From Flavobacteriaceae bacterium (GTDB taxonomy: Bacteria; Bacteroidota; Bacteroidia; Flavobacteriales; Flavobacteriaceae), in contig NVXD01000004.1 of NCBI GenBank assembly GCA_002746415.1, positions 144,233-208,232 on the forward strand: a stretch of 64,000 bases of DNA, written 5' to 3'. The position numbers and the translations under genes were made by a program. A model generated the notes under the pieces. It saw nothing but the letters and a program-made list of their open reading frames with translations, did not search any database and had not been told where the DNA came from. This document shows positions 1 to 8,959 of the stretch, in pieces. How positions within the stretch are numbered: the stretch's first letter is position 1; each line of letters begins with the position of its first letter.

Positions 1-1881
1 ATCCCAGCTTACTCCTTCTTCTGTCGCATAAATTCTAAGGGGGTATACTCCTTCTGGGATATTATTGAATGCAATTTTTACCCAACTACTACCATCAAAG
101 CTATTTGTAATTGTGCCATCAATTGGAATTTCAGTGTTTAAATCATTAAAGGCGACTTTAATCCCATTAGAATTACTGTCTATTCCAGAAGCATTGATCC
201 ATACATAATAGGTGCCACTTGCAAATGTCACCAAACGATACTCACTGTAGGCCCAAGTTCCTTGTCCAGGTTCGGCATTTACTATTTTCCCTTCACTTGC
301 TCCATTATTGTTAATTACTCTTGCAGAACCTACTAAATAACGATAGTTTTCTGCTTCTATGTATGTATCAGTATCTAAATTGATTATAACATCATTAAAA
401 TCTTTTACGTAATAAACATTGAGGACATCACTACGAGACTTCTCTCCATCACTTGCCACTAGCTTTAGGTCATAAGACCCTTGCTTGTTAAAAGTGGCAC
501 TGGTCTCCTTGTTGTTCATATTATCAAAACCTACAGTTTCCCCTAATGGCCCATCTACAAATGACCATAAAAAAGTTAAGCTTCCTGAACTGGGTAAACC
601 ATCATCTGTAACTTCTCCTAAAAGTGTTGTTTGAGATGAAGTAATAACTTGATTTGATCCTGCAGAAACTGTTGGGGCAATATTATTTATTGAAGCTCCA
701 TCATACTCAATAGCTCCCATATCTGGTTTGTTGCCAAAAATATCCACATCTGCTACGGTTTGACTTAAATCATTATTGACATAGGTAATTGTACCCGCCT
801 CAATACACAAACTGTTAAGGTCTAAGGAAAAATCAGGGTTAAACAAAGGGTCTTCAAATATATTGCTGTCTCCTAATATGGCATTAGAAAAATCAACCGT
901 GTTATTGAAAAAACAATTAAAATCCGCCTTAGAGTTGTTGTCAAGCTTCTTTATGCCCGTATTTTCACTTTTAGAAATAATGTTGTTAAACACCAGCATA
1001 TTATTTGCCCCCGTAATACCATGATTGTTATTGTTAAACACATTGTTGTACACAAATGCTTTTTCTTCCATATAAGAGCCATTATAATCTTCTACGGTGT
1101 TCCCATTTATGGTACATCCTAAACCCACCATTGCAGAATTGATAATGGTATTATGGTGTATTTGAAATTCTCTTCCCGAGTTTCCATCATAATCAATTAG
1201 CTGAATACCATCTTCTCCTGCTCCAGAAATATAATTATATCTAATTATGTGTACTCTTTCTGCTTTATTGTCATTATGAAGTCTTATTTCCAATCCATCA
1301 TCCTTAGGGTTGATGATCTCATTGTACTCAACAATCCAATCCAAACTGTTGTCCGCATCAATGGCCTCATCACCACAATTTTCAAAATAATTGTACGCCA
1401 CATAGCCCCCGGCTCCCTCAAAGCTCAAAGCGTCACTCCCACTATCAAAAAATTTACAATGTGTAATAGTCATATAATCACATTCAATGATTACTTGTTT
1501 TCTTGCGTTTTTAAATGTTATTCCGGTACATACAGATTCTTCAGAACCATCTTCAAATAAAATAAGTGGTTCTAAGTTTTGATTACTGGTAATTACAACT
1601 TGATCAACATCTGAATCGTTTTCCGTGTTAATATAATTAGAAGCAAGCGTTACTTTTTTATTGATTTTAAGCGGTTCTGTAATGGAATAAGTGCCTGGTG
1701 AAAGCAATATCACTTCGCCTTCCTTTGCAGCGTTTATGGCTTCTTGTATGGTGGCATAATCTTCAGGAACTTTAATCTCTGTAGTCAATTGGTTTGGAAC
1801 AATTAGTCTTGGTTCGTCTTTTCCACAGGAAATTGCCAGTGACAATAAAAATACCAGTACATATTTTAAAGGTGCGTTCAT
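1..1881 (-). CDS. Surface lipoprotein with parallel beta-helix, PKD-like and CBM-like domains (3' end missing)
   Basis: This reading frame is open for 627 codons from the ATG at 1881 to the window edge, so the C-terminus is missing. The N-terminus is a lipoprotein signal with the lipid cysteine at residue 19. It is followed by GKDE, which fits the lysine-plus-acidic signal that sends Bacteroidota lipoproteins to the cell surface. Residues 35-400 start with a YATIQEAI motif and continue with Asn-rich short strands, as in right-handed parallel beta-helix polysaccharide lyases; the block ends with GAIEYDG. Residues about 402-498 look like a PKD/Ig-like domain. The rest, beginning YIEAENY, resembles a carbohydrate-binding module of the CBM6 type. 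A polysaccharide-binding or -cleaving role is inferred; no lyase subfamily could be assigned. It lies 203 bp downstream of the polysaccharide genes on the same strand. Confidence 0.8.
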   Translation of the reverse strand, partial: MNAPLKYVLVFLLSLAISCGKDEPRLIVPNQLTTEIKVPEDYATIQEAINAAKEGEVILLSPGTYSITEPLKINKKVTLASNYINTENDSDVDQVVITSNQNLEPLILFEDGSEESVCTGITFKNARKQVIIECDYMTITHCKFFDSGSDALSFEGAGGYVAYNYFENCGDEAIDADNSLDWIVEYNEIINPKDDGLEIRLHNDNKAERVHIIRYNYISGAGEDGIQLIDYDGNSGREFQIHHNTIINSAMVGLGCTINGNTVEDYNGSYMEEKAFVYNNVFNNNNHGITGANNMLVFNNIISKSENTGIKKLDNNSKADFNCFFNNTVDFSNAILGDSNIFEDPLFNPDFSLDLNSLCIEAGTITYVNNDLSQTVADVDIFGNKPDMGAIEYDGASINNIAPTVSAGSNQVITSSQTTLLGEVTDDGLPSSGSLTFLWSFVDGPLGETVGFDNMNNKETSATFNKQGSYDLKLVASDGEKSRSDVLNVYYVKDFNDVIINLDTDTYIEAENYRYLVGSARVINNNGASEGKIVNAEPGQGTWAYSEYRLVTFASGTYYVWINASGIDSNSNGIKVAFNDLNTEIPIDGTITNSFDGSSWVKIAFNNIPEGVYPLRIYATEEGVSWD

Positions 1882-2084
1882 ATATTTCTATCTTATTAAC
1901 TTGATGGTGACATAAATAATATTTCCAATGTAGCAGTTTATTTACAGTATCTCAGAAACAGTTGATTAAGAAAACTAAGTTGTTGTTTAGAGGTAACAAA
2001 AGTGGGTAATAATAAATTCATCACAAGTGCTTTCCATAAAACGAGAATAATTATTTGAAATTGTGTAATTCAAGTAGGTAAAAC

Positions 2085-2807
2085 TTAAGAATAAAAGGTC
2101 ATTTTTACGATTCGTTTAAGGATTGCAACCAACATTCTAATTCTAATTTTAATGATTTTTATAATGGAATTGGTCGTCTTTTCCCCTGTATTGGATACAT
2201 TTAATCCATGTCTTCTATAATATATAAGTGGTTTCTTATAATAAAATGTTTTTCCATAGAAGGAAGTAATAAAAAACAGCCACATATCATGCATTTCAAT
2301 ATGCTTGGGAAAAGGAATAGCATATTTCAACACCTTGGATTTAAATGCCATGGTAGCACCAACACAATTGTTCTTAATAAAATTACGTACAAACCCATTA
2401 CAATTTTTATTAAGGTCATACATATTATAGTTTTCTGCTACCTCATTAGAGAAAACACTTAGGTTAGAAAAAACCAAGTCATTCTTTTCTAATACTTTTA
2501 GGGACTCAACAACCTTGTTTTTAAACCATATATCATCTTGATCCGAAAGAAATATAATTTCTCCTGTTGCCTTTTGTAACGCATTTTCAAAATTTAAAAT
2601 AACATTCTGAAAAGAACTATGGTGTAATTTTATTCTAGGGTCGTCAAAGGATTTCAGAATTTCTATTGTTCTATCTGTGGAGCCATCATCAGAAATAATT
2701 ACCTCATCATTTTCATTTAACTGTTTTAAAATAGATTTTAATTGTTCCTCTATATACAATTCTCCATTGTATGTTGCTATACAAACTGAAATGCTCTTTT
2801 TTTCCAT
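2085..2807 (-). CDS. Glycosyltransferase family 2
   Basis: The 240-residue protein begins with the GT-A fold signature SVCIATYNG, followed by a DDGSTD motif near residue 40 and the metal/nucleotide-sugar motif LSDQDDIW near residue 90. These are typical of GT2 enzymes, including many rhamnosyl- and galactosyl-transferases of O-antigen and capsule loci. It probably adds one sugar to the lipid-linked repeat unit on the cytoplasmic face. The C-terminus is basic and amphipathic, which suggests peripheral membrane contact. It starts 12 bp after the SGNH-like gene, so it is probably the last gene of that transcript. It is the only recognisable glycosyltransferase in the window. The sugar donor cannot be read from the sequence. 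Confidence 0.88.
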   Translation of the reverse strand: MEKKSISVCIATYNGELYIEEQLKSILKQLNENDEVIISDDGSTDRTIEILKSFDDPRIKLHHSSFQNVILNFENALQKATGEIIFLSDQDDIWFKNKVVESLKVLEKNDLVFSNLSVFSNEVAENYNMYDLNKNCNGFVRNFIKNNCVGATMAFKSKVLKYAIPFPKHIEMHDMWLFFITSFYGKTFYYKKPLIYYRRHGLNVSNTGEKTTNSIIKIIKIRIRMLVAILKRIVKMTFYS

Positions 2808-2819
2808 TAATATTTCTAG

Positions 2820-4481
2820 TTATTCAAAAATTCTAATAACATTATTAGATGAACTCTTAATTGTGATATTGTTAGTGGTTTTATAAATAGTACTGCCATC
2901 ATAAAAATCTATAAAATGTGTTGCCCCATTTTTCTTAATAATTTGATATAAACTATTGGTGTTTAATTCTATATTATCATTCATAACATTTCCCTCTACC
3001 ATATCTTTTAAGCCAATTTTATTAGTATCTGATATAATTTCAAAATAAAGCATTTTCCCCTCTTCAATAGATAGTGAATACTCTTCTAAATAAAGATTCT
3101 TATCCCATAAGTGCTCATAAAGGCCAACATCCTTAATAGTAAATTCTATGCCTAGCAATTCTTTATTCTCAGGAAACGAAATGCCTAAATAGGAATTGTT
3201 GTCCTTATAAAAAACTTCGCTCACTTTTTTCCACAATTTATACTTATTATCTCCTAAACTGATAATCGTATCAAAATTTTCTAATTTTCCAATTCCTCTA
3301 AACCTAATATTCTTTATTACTTGTTCATTGCCTTCAAGATATAAATAGAAATTATGCCCTATATAATTTTTATTCTCAAATCGCATTCTAAAATAGTTTT
3401 GCCTTAATTCCCCTTTTTGTCCAATTAGTATTCCATTGGTATCTCTTTTAATAATTTTATAGTTGAGCATCTTGTTAAACATGTCTAAACTGGCTTTGTT
3501 TAGAGTGGTTTTCTTGGCGATATAGACAACCTTACTTTCTTTTTTTCTTACTGCCAACAACTGCTTGTTTGTGATGTCATTTATCAAAGAAGTTGTTCTA
3601 ATCTTTCTTCCCACAACGTTAGGATGATAATGAGAATTAAAAAAATACTTTTTATCATAAGTATATTTTTTGTCCATACTCAACATTGGAATTTCTGTGG
3701 CCTCTGATAAAAATTTCCAAAAGGGTAAAATCTCTTTATTTCTATAATAGCCATCAATAATAACAGGAGGTGTCAGATAAAATTGAATCCCTTTTTTATC
3801 AAAATAACTTTTATATTCTCTTAAGCCATTTATCACGACCGATTTTTTTCGCAATTTCGGTAAGTCATGTTCCTTTACCTCTTTTTCATACTTACCAATA
3901 ATAAATTCTGATTTTAAATTATCTCCATTAAAGGCATCAAGACTATATACAGATTTAGTTCCCTTTTTCCCTTCTATGGGGTATTCTGAAACATAATATT
4001 TAATCGTTTTAAATACTCCATTAACTGTAGATTCAAATAATTTTCGATTCCTGAGTAAAACACGAAGCTGGGACAATTCATATGTTACTATTTTTGGAAG
4101 TTCTATTCCAGTCATTTTATTCCAATATTGATTTTTAAACCCACTATACTCTTTTGCAAGTATTAAAACATCTCCTTTATTTAAATCTAATTTTACCTGT
4201 TCAAAAATATATTTTAGGGGCAATCCACCATGTAAAGACATATTAACAACTGGAATGCCTAATTCTTTTTCCATTAAATTAGTGTCTATTCCAAAACTAG
4301 CATTGCTACCTCCAATAATAACAAGTTTTGGTCCTTTAATACTTTTAAGTTTTTCTAATTTAGGGACAATTGCTGCTACATATTCATTCTTATAATCAGG
4401 ATTTAGGTATAATGCTGAATACGATAAAAGAAGGATAATACTTCCCAAGATTAGAATTCGAAAAATCAATTTCACTATCAT
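2820..4481 (-). CDS. SGNH-like membrane-anchored protein, partner of MBOAT acyltransferase
   Basis: The 553-residue protein has one N-terminal membrane segment (residues 5-25), so the rest is probably extracytoplasmic. Residues 50-65 carry a GGSNASFG block that matches the nucleophile-serine motif of SGNH/DltD-like proteins (Ser59). A second motif around 282-290, NSHYHPNVVG, looks like the catalytic-histidine block, with His286. The Asp usually placed three residues before that His is replaced here by Ser283, so the triad may be modified. Residues 320-553 are a beta-rich extension not recognised. MBOAT proteins are often encoded beside such a protein, which receives or transfers the acyl group (alginate AlgI/AlgJ/AlgX, DltB/DltD). 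Here the genes are 11 bp apart. Polysaccharide O-acylation is inferred. Confidence 0.7.
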   Translation of the reverse strand: MIVKLIFRILILGSIILLLSYSALYLNPDYKNEYVAAIVPKLEKLKSIKGPKLVIIGGSNASFGIDTNLMEKELGIPVVNMSLHGGLPLKYIFEQVKLDLNKGDVLILAKEYSGFKNQYWNKMTGIELPKIVTYELSQLRVLLRNRKLFESTVNGVFKTIKYYVSEYPIEGKKGTKSVYSLDAFNGDNLKSEFIIGKYEKEVKEHDLPKLRKKSVVINGLREYKSYFDKKGIQFYLTPPVIIDGYYRNKEILPFWKFLSEATEIPMLSMDKKYTYDKKYFFNSHYHPNVVGRKIRTTSLINDITNKQLLAVRKKESKVVYIAKKTTLNKASLDMFNKMLNYKIIKRDTNGILIGQKGELRQNYFRMRFENKNYIGHNFYLYLEGNEQVIKNIRFRGIGKLENFDTIISLGDNKYKLWKKVSEVFYKDNNSYLGISFPENKELLGIEFTIKDVGLYEHLWDKNLYLEEYSLSIEEGKMLYFEIISDTNKIGLKDMVEGNVMNDNIELNTNSLYQIIKKNGATHFIDFYDGSTIYKTTNNITIKSSSNNVIRIFE

Positions 4482-4492
4482 ATTATCTTTAT

Positions 4493-5962
4493 TTAAAATT
4501 GAAAGTATATAAACGCCGCCTTATCACTATCACCGTAAACACCATAAAACAAAATATAGAGTATAGACAAAATATAAAAAGACCATCTTATTATAAGAGG
4601 TTGCTTTCTTAATAGATCCATTAAATCATATTTTCTTTCCAACAAATTTGCTGCCAAAAGAACAGCAATTGATATAAGGGCAATTTTGAATTCCCTACTT
4701 GACAACCCCAAATCATAAACCTTATTATTAAGAAGATTATCAAAGTCAAAAGCAAGCAGGTTTTTTAGAATATAAGCTGCATCACCTAATGTATTAGCTC
4801 TAAAAAATATCCATGCTATACTAACCAAAGTAAATGTTAATCCAACTTTATAAAGCTTATACCCGAATGACTGTTTATTAATTTTTAAGAAATCATTTAC
4901 TTTTTTCATTAATGGATAAGTTGCCAAGTCAATTATTTGATAGGCCCCATGTAAAAAACCCCAAATTAAAAAATTCCAGCTTGCCCCATGCCATATTCCA
5001 CTAACGACAAATACAATCATGATGTTTCTATGTTTTTTCCAAATAGAAACACGACTCCCTCCTAAAGGAAAATACAAATAATCTCTAAACCAAGCTCCCA
5101 ATGATATATGCCATCTTCTCCAAAATTCTGGAATGGACTTTGAGAAATAAGGCCTGTCAAAATTTTTCATTAAATCAAATCCAAGGATTTTTGCTGCGCC
5201 AATCGCAATATCCGTATAGGCAGAAAAATCACATAAAATTTGAAACGCAAAAAAGACAGTTGCAACAATTAATTCAACACCAGTATACTCTTTCGGGGCA
5301 TTATACACCGTATTGACCAAGATGGCAAGCCTATCCGCTATAACCAATTTCTTGAAAAACCCCCACATCATCAATATGAGACCCTCTTTTATTCTATTAT
5401 AGTCAAATTTGTTTTCCCTATCAAATTGTGGCAATAAATTGGCAGATTTTTCAATAGGGCCGGCCACCAATTGAGGGAAAAAAGAAACAAATAATGCATA
5501 CTTTCCAAAATTTTTAGTTGCCTTTATTTCTCCCCTATACACATCCATAGTATAGCTTAAAGCCTGAAAAGTGTAAAAAGAAATCCCTACTGGAAGCAGA
5601 ATATTTAGACTAGACACCTCCCAATTCAAACCCATTTTATTCCATAAAATATTGAGGTTTTCATTTAGAAAATTAAAATATTTAAACCCAATCAAAATAG
5701 CAAGATTAGAAATAAAGCTTAATGCAACATATGTTTTCTTATGGTTGGACCCTTTATTTCTGGCCTTTTCAATGTATATACCACTGAGGTATGTAATAAG
5801 GGTTGATGTTAATATTAATAAAGCATATTTTGGGTTCCAGTTCATATAAAAATAATAGCTCGTAACCAAAAGCCAAAGCCACCTAATTTTCTTGGGGAAA
5901 ATATAATACAGAAAGACTACTACTGGGAAAAAGTATAAAAAACTAAATGAGTTAAAAAGCAT
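4493..5962 (-). CDS. MBOAT family O-acyltransferase (AlgI-like)
   Basis: This is a polytopic membrane protein of 489 residues, the usual length for AlgI/PatA-type MBOAT proteins. The family signatures are present: a WRRWHISLGAWFRDYLYFPLGG block with His285 and the SGIWHGASWNF block with the invariant His325, plus the upstream QLVAGPIEK motif at 164-172. MBOAT proteins move acyl groups, usually acetyl, across the cytoplasmic membrane for exopolysaccharide or cell-wall decoration. It sits 2 bp after an O-antigen-ligase-like gene and 11 bp before an SGNH-like gene. An acetylation module for the polysaccharide made by this locus is the simplest reading. The nature of the acyl group is inferred from the family. 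Confidence 0.92.
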   Translation of the reverse strand: MLFNSFSFLYFFPVVVFLYYIFPKKIRWLWLLVTSYYFYMNWNPKYALLILTSTLITYLSGIYIEKARNKGSNHKKTYVALSFISNLAILIGFKYFNFLNENLNILWNKMGLNWEVSSLNILLPVGISFYTFQALSYTMDVYRGEIKATKNFGKYALFVSFFPQLVAGPIEKSANLLPQFDRENKFDYNRIKEGLILMMWGFFKKLVIADRLAILVNTVYNAPKEYTGVELIVATVFFAFQILCDFSAYTDIAIGAAKILGFDLMKNFDRPYFSKSIPEFWRRWHISLGAWFRDYLYFPLGGSRVSIWKKHRNIMIVFVVSGIWHGASWNFLIWGFLHGAYQIIDLATYPLMKKVNDFLKINKQSFGYKLYKVGLTFTLVSIAWIFFRANTLGDAAYILKNLLAFDFDNLLNNKVYDLGLSSREFKIALISIAVLLAANLLERKYDLMDLLRKQPLIIRWSFYILSILYILFYGVYGDSDKAAFIYFQF

Positions 5963-5964
5963 AA

Positions 5965-7689
5965 TTAAATTCCTGTTTTATTTTTGCTGGTTAGAAACGT
6001 AAAAAGAAAACATATCACATATAAGGGTTTGGAAGTTTGTAAAATGGATTCCGTTAAAAACATATATCCCAAGCCAAACATAAAAAGAACAGCTACCGTG
6101 TTTTTATATAATTTTGTTATGTATACAAAGTAAGCTATACCTGCTATAACGACCGTAAGGCCTACAAATCCTATTTCCAATAAAAATGTTATGTATTGAT
6201 TATGGGAATGGTTTAAATCCAATGGTGATAAAAAGTTAGCTTTATCAATAAAATACCGATTGTGCAGAATTGCGTTAGATTTACCCAAACCGTATCCAAA
6301 CAAAGGATTATCCTTAATTGCTTCCCAGGAAACATTCCATAAATGATATCTATTTAGGTCTATTTTTTGAATGTTAAAAATTAACAAGGACCCAAATATA
6401 ACATAGAGTAATGTGTTTATAAGAATTCTTTTTTTGTTGCTCCAGTTTGTAAGCAAATTAACAAGGAACACCACATACAAGCCCAAACATATTCTAGTGC
6501 CTACCAAAACGATAAATAAGAATAAAAGAATATGATATGAATAAACCAATTTAAGATCCATCTCTTTTCTTTCATATAATTTATGAGCAAATAGTAACCC
6601 AACTAGACCAAAAAAAGATAAGAAAGCAGCGTGGTCATAATATAACCATCCTCTTATATTATCACTATAGTCTTTTATATTGATGAAATAGTCCGCAATT
6701 TCCAATCCATAAAAATCATTGAACCAAAATAAAAAGCAAATGCTCGAGGCTAGCATTATGGCATTTAATATGAAAAAGGTAAATACATAGTATCTATAAA
6801 CCTTATATTTTGGAAAAAAGATGGTAGTACTTATGAAAGCAAACAATAACAACGACAATTGTTTGTCAATTATAGAAAAACTAGAAGGTCTTCCAAAAAA
6901 AACCAATAAACAAAATACACCTATAAATCCATAAAAAAATGGATTTCTAAACAAGAGCTTCTTATTATTTATCGCAGAAAATAAACCATATGCACATAAT
7001 AATATTGTACAGAACGTGGTCCACGCTATTTTCAAAGGAATACAAATTATAAACAACAAAATTAACACCTCAAGTGTTGTTACCTTATACTGTTTTCGAA
7101 TATTTATTAAAAATACAAGTAAAAAAATAATGAATGGTGATAACAACACCATCGTATAAGTTGGTCCTTGTAAGGACAGTTCTGCCAATGGCAAAAAAAT
7201 AATATACGGATCAAATGGATTAATCTCTTTTTTGAAAGAGATAATTTGTTGTTTTTTATTTAAATCAATGGATGAACTATTTTTATAAAAACCATTGAAA
7301 ATATCCTCTTCATCCAATACAATAGTTTTATCACTAAACAATAGTTGTAACTGCTTAATCTTAACCTGGGTAATTTTAGGGTCATTCCCAAAATCTAGTC
7401 TAAACTTTTTTACGATTTCATCTGAATCTGGAAACATAAAAATTAAAGTGTCTGAGGTTGATTTTAAATTTTTCAATTTAGAAGACCCATCAAATTTTTG
7501 TGAGTACGTGTAAATTAAAGATGCCTCGAAATCAGAATCAGAATCAACAATGAATTTCATCCCCTTAAAATCGTGCAGTAAATCTTGTTTTACAGTATAG
7601 GAATAAATGGAAGTAAAAAGTACAGATGCTAGTATACACAGTGGTATAAAAAATAGAAAATAGGTTTTTTGTATAGAGCACATGGTCAT
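5965..7689 (-). CDS. O-antigen ligase/polymerase family protein (WaaL/Wzy type)
   Basis: The 574-residue protein has one N-terminal helix, a soluble and probably extracytoplasmic segment at about residues 30-170, and then roughly ten membrane helices. Near residue 490 a loop holds GYGLGKSNAI and NHSHNQYI, the hallmark of the Wzy_C/WaaL ligase fold, with His residues in the large periplasmic loop. Such enzymes either join O-antigen to lipid A core or polymerise repeat units. The N-terminal soluble domain is an addition to the common architecture. Its neighbours are a second polymerase-like protein (24 bp upstream) and the MBOAT gene (2 bp downstream). Which of the two membrane proteins is polymerase and which is ligase cannot be settled from sequence alone. 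Confidence 0.85.
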   Translation of the reverse strand: MTMCSIQKTYFLFFIPLCILASVLFTSIYSYTVKQDLLHDFKGMKFIVDSDSDFEASLIYTYSQKFDGSSKLKNLKSTSDTLIFMFPDSDEIVKKFRLDFGNDPKITQVKIKQLQLLFSDKTIVLDEEDIFNGFYKNSSSIDLNKKQQIISFKKEINPFDPYIIFLPLAELSLQGPTYTMVLLSPFIIFLLVFLINIRKQYKVTTLEVLILLFIICIPLKIAWTTFCTILLCAYGLFSAINNKKLLFRNPFFYGFIGVFCLLVFFGRPSSFSIIDKQLSLLLFAFISTTIFFPKYKVYRYYVFTFFILNAIMLASSICFLFWFNDFYGLEIADYFINIKDYSDNIRGWLYYDHAAFLSFFGLVGLLFAHKLYERKEMDLKLVYSYHILLFLFIVLVGTRICLGLYVVFLVNLLTNWSNKKRILINTLLYVIFGSLLIFNIQKIDLNRYHLWNVSWEAIKDNPLFGYGLGKSNAILHNRYFIDKANFLSPLDLNHSHNQYITFLLEIGFVGLTVVIAGIAYFVYITKLYKNTVAVLFMFGLGYMFLTESILQTSKPLYVICFLFTFLTSKNKTGI

Positions 7690-7713
7690 AAAATCTCCTA
7701 GCTAAATTAAAAA

Positions 7714-8877
7714 TTAATAGGTTTTTAGAACAAACGTTTTTCTTTCAAAAAAAGCAAAGATTATACAATATGCTAATTGAAATGATATTCCTGTTACAAT
7801 CAACATATTGGTGAAAATATTTAAAAGAACAATTACTGATAATATGCCAATAGTTGTAACATGGTAACTGCTCTTTCTTGGAACTAAGTACAAAACAATT
7901 AAATAAACCAATAGGTTTGACAAAAATAACAAATAGGGACCATACCATCCCAAATATGAAAAAGCTCTTGCATATGTAGTCCCTACAGTCAGCCAAGGGA
8001 CTATCCTAACCAAGTCTCTGCGTTCAATATTTAAGGGATCTCCTAAATTCTTGGAAATAATTTTCGGCAAGTTTTCATAAAATATAAACCCCTTAAAATC
8101 ATAATTATCAACTCTTTTTTTATTTACAGTATTTTGAAAATTTGCCAAGGGTGAAGCTGTATATAAGTATGTCCAATAATATTCTTTAGGAATAGATGAT
8201 TTCATAAAATCATCTTCAGCTTGGCTTTGCACATAAATGTAGTCCCCCCCAGACCTTAAGTTTCCAATTACTCCAAAAAGATAAAGACCAAACAAACCTA
8301 TTACAACAAGCTTTATTGATGTTTTTAACTTGACTTTATTCACAAAATGCAAATAGATAAAAAAGGAGGTTAGTATCCCAAAAACAATGATACTCCTATT
8401 AATAATTAATAATGGTGGTAGGTATAGTAAAAAATTATAGGTCAATACCTTTTTGCTTTTTGTAGACATATAAAGAGCAAAAGAATGTGCTATAAGGAAC
8501 GAATTAAATGATATCAAAATTCCATGAAGTAATGGAATTCCAAATTCCATATAATTTACCCCTGACCTGCCTATTAATTTGGCCAGCAATGGAATATCCT
8601 TTTCAAATATAAACTCCACTCCATAAAATACCATAATGATATAAAAGCAATTAGAAATTAACTTTTCACGTGTTTTCGCGAGGGTATGTCTAATAAAATT
8701 GAAGCTTCTAATCAATAATCCGAAAAAAATAAAAAAAATAAATGTTATTGTGAAAAATACCTTCATTTCAATGGTCAAATCTGGATAAATATTTGACCAA
8801 TCCAGGGTGTACACCAAAAAGGTAAGTGCAAAGCCCATCACATAAATATAAAAAGGATTTCTTAAAAGTTTAAACAT
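7714..8877 (-). CDS. Probable oligosaccharide repeat-unit polymerase (Wzy-like)
   Basis: The 387-residue protein is almost entirely hydrophobic, with about ten predicted membrane helices. It has one hydrophilic stretch at residues 205-285, after a GNLRSGGDY motif that recalls the GxxRxG motif of oligosaccharide repeat-unit polymerases. Wzy proteins share little sequence, so the call rests on topology, this motif and context: a rhamnose, Wzx, Wzz locus lacking another dedicated polymerase upstream of the ligase-like gene. It is 24 bp ahead of the WaaL/Wzy-type gene and 82 bp after a DUF839 lipoprotein gene. An alternative is a membrane acyltransferase or an EpsG-like protein, but the conserved residues of those families are not seen. 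Confidence 0.65.
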   Translation of the reverse strand: MFKLLRNPFYIYVMGFALTFLVYTLDWSNIYPDLTIEMKVFFTITFIFFIFFGLLIRSFNFIRHTLAKTREKLISNCFYIIMVFYGVEFIFEKDIPLLAKLIGRSGVNYMEFGIPLLHGILISFNSFLIAHSFALYMSTKSKKVLTYNFLLYLPPLLIINRSIIVFGILTSFFIYLHFVNKVKLKTSIKLVVIGLFGLYLFGVIGNLRSGGDYIYVQSQAEDDFMKSSIPKEYYWTYLYTASPLANFQNTVNKKRVDNYDFKGFIFYENLPKIISKNLGDPLNIERRDLVRIVPWLTVGTTYARAFSYLGWYGPYLLFLSNLLVYLIVLYLVPRKSSYHVTTIGILSVIVLLNIFTNMLIVTGISFQLAYCIIFAFFERKTFVLKTY

Positions 8878-8959
8878 TAAATATTTATTTCTCTAATAAG
8901 CATTAACAATCAAAATAAATCAACCAGGTTCTTTAAATAAAAAAAACTTAACAAATAAT

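Noticed and set aside
8336..8344. A perfect DnaA-box-like TTATTCACA inside the Wzy-like gene.
   Set aside because: It is a single box in coding sequence with no cluster or AT-rich unwinding region; such 9-mers are expected by chance.
8663..8676. A CACGTG core with one half matching parS.
   Set aside because: Only the left half fits; the right half does not, so the site is not palindromic like the two real candidates.
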